NCBI GenBank assembly: GCA_037176905.1
Contig: JBBBWG010033530.1
Span: 11,091-39,366 of the forward strand
Direction: 5' to 3'
Length of the DNA stretch: 28,276 nt
Origin: Azolla pinnata
Taxonomy: Eukaryota; Streptophyta; Polypodiopsida; Salviniales; Salviniaceae
In this document: one piece after another, positions 1 through 10,980 of the stretch
Layout of the letters: every line of letters begins with the position of its first letter
Numbering within the stretch: position 1 is the first letter of the stretch
Position numbers and translations under genes: made by a program
The notes under the pieces: generated by a model
Databases searched by the model: none
Told to the model about the DNA's origin: nothing
The model's input: only the letters and a program-made list of their open reading frames with translations

Positions 1-2
1 CG

Positions 3-1575
3 CGCCTCCGGGTGCTCAACATCTCCAACAACGTCTTCAGCGGCGCCTTCCCGGAGCTCATGGGATCGCCGGCGGCGCACGCGCTGGAGGTGGTGGACGC
101 GTTCAACAACAACTTCACGGGCGAGCTCCCGTCGGAGCTGAGCCTGCTGCGGAACCTCACGCACCTGCACCTGGGCGGCAACTACTTCAGCGGCGCCATA
201 CCGGCGGAGTACGGGGGCCTGGTGAAGCTGCAGTACCTGGCGGTGTCGGGGAACGCGCTGACGGGGCGGATCCCGGCGCAGCTGGGGAACCTGTCGAGCC
301 TGCAGCGCCTCTACGTCGGCTACTTCAACGAGTTCGAGGGCGGCATCCCGGCGGAGGTGGGGCGGCTGGCGAGGCTGGTGCGGCTGGATATGGCGGACTG
401 CGGCCTGGGCGGCGGCATCCCGGCGGCGCTGGGCCATCTCTCGCGCCTGGACTCGCTGTTCCTGCAGACCAACAGCCTGCACGGCCCGATCCCGGCGGAG
501 CTCGGCAACCTGACGAGCCTGCGGTCGCTGGACCTGTCCAACAACCGCCTGGCGGGGCGGCTGCCGGGCGCGCTGGCGGCGCTGGGGGAGCTGGAGCTGC
601 TGAGCCTGTTCCTGAACGAGCTGCGGGGGCCGATCCCGGGGTTCGTGGCGGAGCTGCCCAGGCTGCAGGTGCTGGCGCTGTGGGAGAACGGCTTCAGCGG
701 CGGGGTGCCGGCGAGGCTGGGGAGCCAGGGGGGGCTGAAGGAGCTGGACCTGTCGTCGAACGAGCTGAGCGGGGAAATACCGGCGGGGCTGTGGAGGAGC
801 AGGGGGCTGAGGCGCCTCATCCTGCTGAGGAACAGCTTCGAGGGGCCAATACCGGCAGGGCTGGGGAGGTGCGGGGGGCTGGAGAGGGTGAGGCTGGGGG
901 AGAACGCGCTGAACGGGACGGTGCCGCCGGGGCTGCTGGCGCTGCCGAACCTGGAACTGCTGGAGCTCGCGGACAACGATCTGTCGGGGCCGGTGCCGAG
1001 CCTGCGGGGGCCGGGGCCGAACCTCCGGCTCGGCAGCCTCGACCTGTCGCGCAACCGGCTCGGCGGCCCCATCCCTCCCAGCCTCCGCCTCCTCCCCGCC
1101 CTCGTCGCCCTCGACCTCTCCTCCAACCTCCTCTCCGGGCCCCTCCCTGCCGACCTCGCCTCCCTCTCCCGCCTCTCCGCCCTCGACCTCAGCCATAACC
1201 GCCTCTCCGGCCCCCTCCCCTCCTCCATCGCCTCCTTCTCCAGCCTCTCCTCCCTCGACCTCAGCTCCAACGCCCTCTCCGGCCCCATCCCGCCCCACCT
1301 CTCCGCCCTCCCCGTCCTCGCCTCCCTCAACCTCTCCAGGAATCGCTTCCGCGGCCCCATCCCGCCCTCCCTGCAGGCCATGCCCACCCTCACCTCCGCC
1401 GATTTCTCCTTCAACGACCTCTCCGGCTCCATCCCCACCCAGGGCCAGTTCGCCAACTTCAACTCCAGCTCCTTCGTCGGGAATCCTCGCCTCTGCGGGA
1501 AGCAGCTCCTGCGCGAGGAGCCCCGCACCTGCTCTTCTTCTTCTTCCTCTTCTTCCTCTTCTTCGTTGCCTGCTG

Positions 1576-1614
<39 letters not shown>

Positions 1615-3987
1615 CGAGGGCGATCGTCTACGGAATGGGCGGCCTCGTCGCCGGCCTCTTCATCCTCACCGCCGCCGCGCTCGTCTTTGCGCTGCGCAAC
1701 GACCGCGACAAGAAGCTCCTGTGGTCCCTGTTCAAGGCCAATTTCCTCGACGACCAGACAAGCACGCCGGCGGCGGCGGCGAAGCGGAAGAGCCGCGCGA
1801 ATCGCACGCGGCAGTCCCGCCGCAGCCAGAAGCCGAATCGCAAGATGCGGACGCAGCAGAAGAAGAGGAGCTGGACGATGACGGCGTTCGAGCGCCTCGA
1901 CTTCGGCGTCGCCGACGTGCTGCGCTGCCTGGCGAGCGACGACAACGTGATCGGGAAAGGCGGGTCGGGGACGGTGTACAAGGGCGTGATGCCCGATGGA
2001 AGGATCGTCGCGATCAAGAGGCTGCCCACGAAGAAGGCATCATCATCATCATCCTCCTCACCCTCGTCATCTCCATCACCATCATCGGCTGCTGCAGCAG
2101 CATTTGCAGCATCGTCGATGATGAGGATGATGATCATGCCGTGCGGCAACAAATCGATCGATCACCAGCGATCGGAGGAAGAGCGACGAGAGCGCAACGA
2201 GGAGACGGAATCGGAGGAGGAGGAGGAGGATCATGGGATCGACGATCGCGGATTCGCGGCGGAGATCGCGACGCTGGGCAGCATCCGGCACCGGCACATC
2301 GTGCGATTGCTCGGATGCTGCTCCAACGACGACGAAGCGAACCTCTTGATCTACGAGTACATGGTGAATGGAAGCCTGGCGGAGATGCTCCACGGCCCAA
2401 GGGCGGGATCGCAGCTCGGCTGGGCCTTGCGATTCCGGATCGCGATCGAGGCCGCGAAAGGGCTCTGCTACCTGCACCACGATTGCTCCCCGATGATCGT
2501 GCATCGAGACGTCAAGTCCAGCAACATCCTCCTCGATTCAAACTTCGAGGCGCATGTCGCCGACTTCGGCCTCGCTCGCGCGCTGCCCGACGCCGGCTGC
2601 TCCGCCTCCATGTCCTCCGTCGTCGGCTCCTACGGCTACATTGCTCCAGGTACCGAGGCTCTCTGTAGGGTTTCTCTGGTCTTTTTAGGGTTAGAAGAGC
2701 TTGTGTCTTAAAAACCTTGCCCTGTTGTTTAGAGCCGCAATTTCGCCTGCGAAGCGAGCTAGTACTTCGTAGTGCCTCAAAGCTCATCCCCATCGTCTCC
2801 AGGTAGAGAGAGCTTGTTCAGGGTTTAGGGTTTGTTTCTGGTTTTTTCTTTTAGGGTTAAAAGAGCTCGTGTCTAGCCCTGTCATTAGAGCCGCAACTTG
2901 CCTGCCTGCAAAGTGAGCTAGTAGTAGTTAGTGCCTGAAAGCTCATCCCATGTCTCCAGGTGGAGAGGTTTTAGGTTTAGGGTTTAGGGTTTCGAGTAGA
3001 GCCTGCGTCTTAGCGTAGTAGCCCTCTCAGTACGCCACAGAATTCGCCCACAAAACGGAGCCAATGGTGCTTGAAAATGCCCATCCATGTCTCCAGGCAG
3101 AGGTTTAGGGTTCAGGAATTAGGGGTATAGAGAGCCTGCCTGTTGCCTTAACCCTAGCCCTGTCATTAGAGCCACAAATTCGCCCACAAACTGAGCTGAT
3201 AGTGCCTGAAAGCTCGCTCGCTCGCTCATCCATGTCTGCAGCTAGAGCTCTAGGGAATTAGGGTTCAGAGCCCTGTGTTCTTGCCACAATCCGCCCAAAC
3301 AGAAAGCTGAACGAGGCGCCTGAATGGAAGCTAATAAATAATCCATGTCTGACCGTCTTTCTTTCTTGCTTTCTTTCTTTCTTTTGGTTTTTGTTTTGTT
3401 TTTGGGGGATCGATCATCTTGCAGAGTATGCCTACACTCTGAAGATCAACGAGAAGAGCGACATCTACAGCTTCGGCGTCGTGCTGCTGGAGCTCTTGAC
3501 GGGGAGGCGCCCCATCGAGCCCGACTATGGAGACTGCATCGACATCGCGAGATGGGTCCGGAAGCAGGTGCACATTCTGCCGCCGCCATCATCATCATCA
3601 TCATTGATGTCAACATCGACATCATCATCGATGTCAACATCAACATCGATGTCAACATCATCATCGATGTCAACATCGACGGCAACATCGACATCGACTT
3701 CGACTTCGACATCGCTGTGCCTCTCATCATCGTCATCGTCCTCGTCCCCTTCTTCCTCGTCGATCTCCGTTTCTCCCGATGTGCTCGACCACAGGCTGGG
3801 CTTGAAGGAAGGCTCGAGGCACATGCATCAGGCGATGGTGCTGCTCCGCATCGCGCTGCGGTGCTTGGCCGAGCTCCCCGATCAACGGCCCACGATGCGG
3901 GATGTGGTCCAGATCCTCTCCGACTGCGCCGCTGCTGCCGGAGGAGGAGGCAGAGATGCGAAGGATTCCAATCTCGTATCCATTTGA
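3..3987 (+). CDS. BAM3: CLV1/BAM-family LRR receptor-like kinase (BAM3-like), 5' partial, 2 exons
   Basis: Plasma-membrane receptor kinase; this family perceives CLE peptides in meristem and vascular signalling (family knowledge). Exon 1 is 3-2649 and exon 2 is 3425-3987. The intron splits the GAG codon of the APE motif (CCA G|gt ... ag|AG TAT), the single-intron position I know for CLV1/BAM genes. The ectodomain is tandem 24-residue LRRs, including [10 protein letters not shown] and [16 protein letters not shown], which recall BAM3 more than CLV1. An LRR cap (NPRLCG) follows, then a Ser run and a CAG-encoded Gln run (1531-1613) and a membrane helix near 1620-1694. The kinase has the P-loop [11 protein letters not shown] (from 1953), Lys at 2016, alpha-C Glu at 2262, HRD at 2502 and DFG at 2562, so it should be active. 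Two low-complexity in-frame insertions interrupt it (about 2034-2250 and 3583-3775). Signal peptide and first LRRs lie outside the window. CLV1 rather than BAM3 orthology remains possible. Confidence 0.9.
1531..1613 (+). repeat. Coding microsatellites (TCT/TCC)n then (CAG)12 in the receptor kinase
   Basis: A serine run encoded by TCT/TCC/TCG codons is followed by a pure CAG run encoding twelve glutamines, just outside the predicted membrane helix. Both remain in frame. Pure CAG codons suggest slippage-prone DNA rather than selected polyglutamine. Confidence 0.85.
2650..3424 (+). repeat. Receptor-kinase intron built of about five degenerate tandem repeats
   Basis: The 775-bp intron runs from GT at 2650 to AG at 3424. 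It consists of about five units of roughly 90-165 bp, beginning near 2680, 2843, 2995, 3127 and 3266. Each carries recognisable parts of the same string: agagc-ttgtgtct, ccctgtcattagagcc, gcaa-ttcgcc, gagcta, gtgcctgaaagctcatcc, catgtctccag, and in most units tttagggttt. Units 1 and 2 also repeat the exon-intron junction (ctccag|gt). The end of the intron is a T-rich tract (3357-3420) that can serve as polypyrimidine tract. Confidence 0.8.
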
Positions 3988-4440
3988 TCTGTCTTCCACA
4001 ATCAGCTCTGCAGAGATGATGAAGGAGCCTAAGTAGATCGATTTTGGCATCGATCTTGTATCCTATTTGATCTGTGACATAAGTTCTGCAGTGGTGATGA
4101 GCCCAAGTAGATCGATCTGCCATCGATCTCGTATTCCTTTCGATCTGTGACATAAGGTCTGCAGTCATGAGCCTAAGTAGATCGATCTGCCATCCCATCG
4201 ATCGCGTATCCATTTGATCTGCCGACATGAGTTCTGCAGAGATGAATGAGCCTAAGTAGATCGATCTGCCATCGATCGCGGATCCATTTGATCTGCCCAC
4301 ATAAGTTCTGCAGAGATGAATGAGCCTAAGTAGATCTGCCATCGAATCGATCTCATATCCATTTGATCTGTTCTGCAGAGATGAGCCCAGCAGATCTGCC
4401 AATGTCGACCTCATCATATCCCATTTGATCTGTCTGCTTG
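3971..4440 (+). repeat. About 72-bp minisatellite spanning the kinase stop codon and 3' UTR
   Basis: Units begin near 3971, 4053, 4125, 4201, 4275, 4350 and 4408. Each contains variants of ctcgtatccatttgatctg, then ttctgcagagatgag, then cctaagtagatcgatctgcc. The first unit lies in the last codons of the receptor kinase (Leu-Val-Ser-Ile-stop), so the array has copied the end of the coding sequence, and the downstream units keep the atttgatc string that carries the TGA. Spacing is 82, 72, 76, 74, 75 and 58 bp. Confidence 0.85.
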
Positions 4441-4995
4441 TCACCTGTAATGTAATCCATGGTTTTCTTGGTTAGAAACCCCAAAACCCTCATCAAATCC
4501 AACGCCCTAAAACCCTAAAACCCTGAATCTCTGAAACCCTAAAACCTTTGGGCCCCAATTCCACCACATCTGTGCAAAAAAGAATCTACTGTTGTATCCA
4601 TTCCCGCTTTGTAGATTGAATATTTGTTTTTGCAGGTCCGTGTTGTTTTTTTTGCTTCGACTTCTGCCATCGAATCGATCTCATATCCATTTGATCTGTT
4701 CTGCAGAGATGAGCCCAGCAGATCTGCCAATGTCGACCTCATCATATCCCATTTGATCTGTCTGCTTGTCACCTGTAATGTAATCCATGGTTTTCTTGGT
4801 TAGAAACCCCAAAACCCTCATCAAATCCAACGCCCTAAAACCCTAAAACCCTGAATCTCTGAAACCCTAAAACCTTTGGGCCCCAATTCCACCACATCTG
4901 TGCAAAAAAGAATCTACTGTTGTATCCATTCCCGCTTTGTAGATTGAATATTTTTTTTTGCAGGTCCGTGTTGTTTTTTTTTGCTTCGACTTCTG
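4335..4995 (+). repeat. 328-bp direct tandem duplication, two nearly identical copies
   Basis: Copy 1 is 4335-4662 and copy 2 is 4663-4995. Both start with tctgccatcgaatcgatct and end with ttgcttcgacttctg. By eye I find one G/T substitution (tttg versus tttt before gcaggtcc) and length differences in the T-run, so the duplication is young. The unit contains the last two minisatellite copies and an A/C-rich block with several ccctaaaa motifs. Confidence 0.9.
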
Positions 4996-5656
4996 TGCTT
5001 CCCGCCCTTCCCACACCCACACATCCATCCATACAAGATCAATGTACCCCATTGCGTTGATTTTTGTGTTGGAAGCGTAAGCATTGAATTGATTGATGGG
5101 CATTTTCACCCGCCCCTGTTTCATCCATCATGGTGTTTCACCGACCTACAATACAAGAGCTTTCAGTAAAAAAATCCTGAGCCTCCCCCTGATCATTTAT
5201 TTGTCCGAGCTCGAATTAAGAAGATCCAGTTTGATTTTGGATTAGAGATAACACACAGCTTTAAAACGCTTCAACCTGACAGGGCACAATGAATGGATGG
5301 GGGGCGGGATCAGATTCTCCCCATGACCTAATAATAATACATGGATCCTTCTCTCTATTCAACGGCTTGTGAACCCTAAACTGTCTGTATTTGGGGTTTC
5401 CTAACCCTAATCCCCTTCAGATGAAATGGGCTTGGACACAAACAATCACAGAAAACGAATGGGTCATGCCGAGAATGAAGAGCTTTCTTTTCCTTTTCTT
5501 GCTACAGGTCTTCGGAGAGACGTTATGTAAGAAGCCCTTCCTGCCCTTTTGTTTTTTACAAGCAAGGGAAAGGCTCCCCCACACACGAGCGACTGTTCTT
5601 TCATTGCCCCACCTACAAACCACTTGATCTCAAGGGGAAAAAAAGCTTGAGATCTG

Positions 5657-6040
5657 GCTGCGATTTTCTGACTTGATGGGGGGGGGCCAAACTCTGCCAA
5701 AAATTCCTGGGACATCAAACTGCAGCTTCCCACTCCGAGAGTTGTGTGGAATGGATGATTCTTCTGATGCTGTTTGTAATGCCATTCCGCTTCCTGATTC
5801 ACAGATTCTCTCGCTTTCTCTTTTTACCATGGAATCAGTCGAAATGTGGCTGTGATTTTTCTTCGGCAGTATCTAGTGGGCGAAATCTGCCTGCCAAACA
5901 GCTGTGACACCAAACTGCAGCTTCCCGCCCTAAGAGGTTCTTTTCTGGATGATTGTGATGTTGCTTGCAATGCGTCCGTTTTTTTTCTGATTTCGCCGTG
6001 TTGCTTGCCAAGTATCGAGTTGAAATGTGGCTGCCGACTC
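5657..6040 (+). repeat. Degenerate ~190-bp tandem repeat, two copies plus a partial third
   Basis: Copies start at ggctgcgattttctgac (5657) and ggctgtgatttttcttcgg (5848), and a third begins at ggctgccgactcgag (about 6030). Shared blocks are ccaaactgcagcttccc, gaggttct/gagttgtg, ggatgattct/ggatgattgt, tgcttgcaatgcg/tgtttgtaatgcc and tcgaaatgtggctg. The period is 191 then about 182 bp with many substitutions, so it is old. Confidence 0.7.
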
Positions 6041-6311
6041 GAGATGCACGAATCATGTCCTGTATCATTGGATGATGCGCAGCGGTCGCATTGAATCGAA
6101 TCCTCAACAAAAACAGAAGATGTGTTTATACTCCTGGAGAGGATGGGGGGAGAGTTTGCTGATTCGCCACAGGCTCTTTCCGGCCTCCATCGACAAGCTG
6201 ATCAGCAGGCTCTCTTACTCTTTAAACAAGGGATCGCGAAATGGGAGCAGAAAAACTAGTTGAAAAACTTTGGTTCGATCTGGTTTTCGTAGATCGAACA
6301 GATGATTGTGC

Positions 6312-6448
6312 TCACACACACATACATACATACATACGTACATACATACACACATAGATTCATACATACATACACACACACATACATGCATACATTCATA
6401 CGTTCATACATTCATACCACATTCATCATTCATACATACATACACACG
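6312..6448 (+). repeat. TACA/CA microsatellite upstream of annexin
   Basis: An imperfect run of catacata and cacacaca units interrupted by ttcatac variants, about 195 bp upstream of the annexin start codon. A related run occurs in annexin intron 2 (7643-7716). Confidence 0.9.
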
Positions 6449-6642
6449 ATGGCAAAGTTGTGAAGCAATTGTTGGGCAGAAGAAAAAGGAATTTTTGTCA
6501 ACATGAGGATGAAGACAAGGCAAGGCAGGCAGACCCGGTCTACATACCAAAAAATCCACGGATTTCATGAGCTCCGTTTCTATATCCAGGAGCAGAAAGG
6601 AGTCCCGATCAAGGAGCCATCGAGAGAGAGAAAGAGAGAGCC

Positions 6643-9600
6643 ATGTCTACCGTCGTTGTGTCCGATCCGCTGCCTGATGTCAACCAAGATTGCATCCATC
6701 TCCGTGAAGCCTTTGCAGGTAAGAAGGAAAATGATCATCTCCTGTATGCATACACATACATACATGGCTTGCATGCCATGCATCGTACGCTCATGTACAC
6801 ATGGATAAGTACTTGCACACAGAGATGCAGCGTTATCTGATAATACCGGATGCACCCAAATGTGCATTTTGGAGTTTTTTTTCCATTTATGTGCTCGAAT
6901 GCATGCGTGTCTGTGTGTGGAAGTGGACGTATGTGTGCGCATGAATGTCTACTGCTCTTCTGTTAAGGTCGATCGTGTTTACTTCGTATGGTAACATTGC
7001 TAAAGTTTCCATATATTCAGAAGGTTTCATCTGTATGTACATATGCATCGAGTACATGCTTGTATGTGTAACAACACACTTGGAAGCATCTATTCAAGAA
7101 TTCTCTTTGGCTGTTTCGTTGGCAAGATATTGGATGTGACAAGCAGGCCGTGATCAGCGTAGTATGTCATCGGAACCAGGAGCAGCGTAGCAAAATTCGA
7201 CATGTATATGAGTTGAAATATGAAGAAGACTTTCTCAAACGCCTCAGATCAGAGCTTCATGGACACTTCGAGGTTTCTTGTCAATTTACTTTTATATTTT
7301 GTTGTCACATTGGTTAGGCGTTATTTGAAATATTTTGTTTTGGTAACGGACCGAATTTCATCTCCTGAGTGCAGAAAAAATTTAACTAGAAATTCTGTTT
7401 TTTTCTGGTGGAATCACGTCAGGTTTCCTTTCGTTCATAGATATTTCCAGCACTCGACCTCGAAGCAGCTTTTCGTCTAGTAAATCCATGATATAGTACC
7501 ACAAAACTGGAAGGAATTGAGTAGAAAATTATCAAATTTGCTGTCGTATTTCTGCCATGCTAGAAACATTCGAAGGATATTTATCCATTTTTTCGTTTTC
7601 GTCTTCTGTTCATTCACAGTAGTTTTGTAATCTAGTGGATAGTTTACATACATACATACACACACTTATGTATACATAGATTCAGACATACATATTCACA
7701 CACACACACACACTTGCCGGATTTTGTACCTTTGAAAATATTTCCAGCTGAAAAGTTTGCATCAGGGCAGAAAGTGGGTTTGTATTTTCAATCAGAAGTA
7801 GACGTGGAAAATCAACCATCAAAGGAATAGTGAGTCTTTTGGCTTATGCTGCATTATCCTTTTTTGAAACATGACATATTTCAATGACGTAGATAATGAT
7901 AAAATGCTGCATTTATAGCATAGCCAGTAGAAAGACATAGTTTATATAATTAATGCTCCCCTTATATATATCCAAAGATCTATTAAGCGATTTAGATCTT
8001 ACATTCATTTCTGTTCCAGCATGCATTGGCTTTAAGGTATGCATGCATTTGGATGCTATTGAATCGTGTGCGTCCTATAAATCAATCCCATTGTGGAGGG
8101 GTGAAATCAGTTCATGAATTTGCCTCTTCTGTTAGGTAAAAGTTTTCTACTTGTAGTTATGAACTTGCTGACTGTATAGGTTCTTTTATGTGATTCGTCT
8201 TTTCTTTGGACGCTGCATCTAGATTTGGGCATAATACATGCTTGACATGATTGTAGCAATGAATTAACTTGGCGCTTGTTTGTGATGTCGTTTTGCTCAT
8301 GTTTTATACAGGAAGCAGTTGTGCTCTGGATGTGTGATCCAGCAGAGAGAAATGCCACAATTATCTATGATGCACTGAAAGGTTTCCGTAAAGATATAGC
8401 AGCAGTATCCGAGCTTTTGTATCCACGAACATCATCACAAATTATGGAGATTATACAGGCCTATAACTCTATGTTTGAACGATCTTTAGAGGAGGATATT
8501 GCTCTTAAAACAAGTGGTGATGATAAAAAGGTAAGATTTTAGACAAAAACCTGTTCTTAATTCTCCTTTCGTTGTCCACTAAGTGTGGAATCCTTTTATA
8601 AATCTGACAGATTCTGAGTGATTTTTCTTTTTTCAGATTCTGTTAGGGTTTTTACGTCAAGACAGACCAGATGTCGTAGAACCTGATATGTCTATTGCAG
8701 AAGGTGATGCCAAAGACCTAGTGCGTGCATTTGTAGATAGGAAAGCTGTTGATAAAAACTCAATCATCAGAATTTTCAGCACAAGAAATTCAGTGCAATT
8801 GACTGCGGCATTGGATATTTTTAGACAAATGTATGGGCTTAGTGCTGGGAAGGTGGAGTTTCTTTAATATAAACACGAGCTCAATGCATGTAAAGATTTT
8901 TCTCCTTGACAATAGATTCTCTTTTATTTTCAGGTTATAAAGCAAACAACGCAAGGAGGTTTTCGAAGTGCTTTGATGGTTGCCTTCAAGTTAGCAAAAG
9001 ATCCTGTGAACTACTATGCCAAGGTAACCACAACACAAAAGAATGATAGAGTTCACAATTTTGATTTTACTCCTTCCCTCCCATTCATGAACGCATCCTT
9101 TCTGTGTGAATTCAATGGGCTAGCTTTGTGAATATTTTTAAGGGCTTGTTCCATGTTTGTTATCCGTGAGTATATAGAACATTCCATCAGCTATTTATAC
9201 TGTTAGCATTTTGTTGAAGCGTCTGGTCCTCAAAAATATAGTTTTGCACCCTGATATGTCCCTTTAGATGTTCTACAAGCCTATAGGAAATGTATTTCAT
9301 GAATGTTATTGCTTTCGTCTCTTCAGTATATGAATCTATTAATTTTGCGTCCTGTTTTGCCCTTTCGCCCGGCAGTTGTTGAAATCTAACCCCATTTGTT
9401 GAGAAAGAGGAACAAATTGTTAAGAGTATTAAATTTCCTTTATAATGATATCACTGTACTCAACATAAATGGGGTTGGATTGATGAGGTGATGATGGCAT
9501 TCGGTGAAAGATTTTGCTGGCCATTTAATGCCAAAATCTTTTTTATTTCAAATCACTTAATGCTATCCAAATATAAACCCTGACTTCCTTGATTCTGTTG

Positions 9601-9864
9601 TCAAATGGACAGACCTTATACCTGTCAATGAAGGGCCTCGGAACAGATGACTCGTCCTTGATACGGATAATGGTGACCAGAGCTGAAATTGACATGCGAG
9701 ATATCAAGGCACAGTTCGCTCGCAAGTATGGGAAGTCTTTACAACAAACAATTGCTTCGGATACCAGTGGGTACTACAAGGCATTTCTTCTCCTAATCCT
9801 CGGAGCGCAACAGCATGAGATCGGATCCATAAGTCTCAGTCATCGGTTTAGTTCACGGAAATGA
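6643..9864 (+). CDS. Plant annexin, six exons, 332 aa
   Basis: Calcium-dependent phospholipid-binding protein of cytosol and membrane surfaces (family role). Exons read from the sequence with GT-AG borders and conserved phase: 6643-6718, 7127-7272, 8312-8530, 8637-8852, 8934-9023, 9613-9864. The start MSTVVVSDPLPDV is followed by repeat 1 with a GCD-type loop (DIGCDKQAVISVVCHRN) and SELHGHFEEAVVLW. Repeat 2 has EAVVLWMCDPAERNA and repeat 3 has RIFSTRNSVQL. Repeat 4 has an intact type II site, KGLGTDD, with VTRAEIDM and SDTSGYYKAFLL. Four repeats and ~330 residues match plant annexins (about 315-320), with roughly 16 extra residues after LLLILG. It looks closest to the D5/D8 group, but I cannot assign an orthologue. 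Third positions are AT-rich, unlike the receptor kinase upstream. Confidence 0.93.
7643..7716 (+). repeat. TACA/CA microsatellite in annexin intron 2
   Basis: Runs of acatacataca and cacacacaca within the 1,039-bp second intron (7273-8311). They are similar in composition to the microsatellite upstream of the gene. Confidence 0.9.
9383..9481. repeat. Small inverted repeat in annexin intron 5
   Basis: Left arm 9383-9402 (aatctaaccccatttgttga) pairs with right arm 9460-9481, whose complement reads aatccaaccccatttatgttga. There is one mismatch and a two-base insertion around a 57-bp AT-rich loop. It could be a hairpin or a very short MITE relic; I see no clear target-site duplication. Confidence 0.6.
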
Positions 9865-10980
9865 AATTCCCTTTACATTGGTCTAAACCAAAGCAAAGGT
9901 GTGATCCCGAAGGATCATGCATGCAGCCCTATTCTGTTTTTTATTTTTTTTGCCTTGGTGGTGTTCTTTCAAATAACTCATCCATTTCCTGGGGCACATT
10001 TAGTAGGAGGGAGCATTGATTTTAAAAAAGTACTCAGAAGGTATATATACTAATTGATTTTTACATACGATTGATACAGTTTCGGTGGATGGAATTTGTG
10101 TACACAAATAGTGGTCGGGTTGTAAAGGTGATTTGGATTGGACCGCCATTGTTCCACACTTGAATGGGTTTGTCTAAAATCAGTTCAAAGAAAACATGTT
10201 TGTGTAATCGGCCTCTAGTCAGTTTATTGATGTAAGGTGAGACCTCACCAATGCAATCTTTGATGCAAAGCATATGGATAGAAGGTTATGGCAGGTTGGT
10301 GTCATCTCGATTACGTTGAGAAGAAGATGAAGATGAAGACGAAGAAGACGACGACGACAAGGTTACTGGGTCTACTTATGCTGATTAAGAAGTAAAAAGA
10401 GCAAGATGAGGATACTTGCGAGTAATACAAATGAGTCTGCTATATTGCTATACAGTGGTGTTCTCTAGCAATTTCTCACTGCATTCCCCGGTTTGAGCAA
10501 TTGCAGTCATGATGGAATATATTGTATAGCTTACACAAGGCTACAATTACCGTATATATATACAACGAGTGATTAATGGGGTTCCCCTCTATGTATCAAG
10601 AGGCTGGGAAATGGACAATATGCGCTTACGATCTTTCGGTGGCTGCAGTCAGTCACTGTATGTACGGTGAGGAGTACACGAACTATACGCATGCATAACG
10701 CTTTGTGCAGTTCTCTACATGAAAATATACCACATACGCATACATCTCGTGAAGGCCTCACAACTATGAAATACTGTATATATCTGGGTCAGAAGGTCGC
10801 GAGGTTTGCACTCGATGTCCTCTGATGGCCACGCTTACCGTATATACGGTGCGGATTAGGCGAAATATACCGTATACCAACTAAAATATACGGGACACAT
10901 ATACCGTATACGCATGCAAAGTACACCGTATTCGTATACCGTATCCCTTCCCGGCTAGGAAGGCCGTATATTATACGAAT
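9865..10980. other. Non-coding flank between annexin and bL12m, with ACCGTAT-rich segment
   Basis: No convincing gene. The first part should hold the annexin 3' UTR. From about 10545 to 10980 the sequence is filled with variants of taccgtata and its complement, including a perfect 14-bp palindrome at 10837-10850 (accgtatatacggt). Other copies lie near 10549, 10868, 10900, 10922 and 10935. Confidence 0.6.

Larger units (their letters stand above)
4996..6642. other. Intergenic region upstream of the annexin gene
   Basis: Short open frames here show no family resemblance and conflict between strands, so I call no gene. The stretch holds a degenerate ~190-bp repeat (5657-6040), a TACA/CA microsatellite (6312-6448) and a GA-rich tract (6624-6640) directly before the annexin ATG, which probably lies in its 5' UTR. 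Isolated telomere-like motifs occur near 5375-5410. Confidence 0.6.

Noticed and set aside
320..1528. Long open frames antisense to the receptor-kinase LRR region, and alternative + frames at 680-1198 and 1721-2668
   Set aside because: They arise because the kinase gene is GC-rich and depleted of stops in other frames. Translations are Arg/Ser/Pro-rich without family motifs.
3446..4444. Minus-strand open frame across kinase exon 2 and the 72-bp repeats
   Set aside because: It is a repetitive translation of the minisatellite and the antisense of a confirmed exon.
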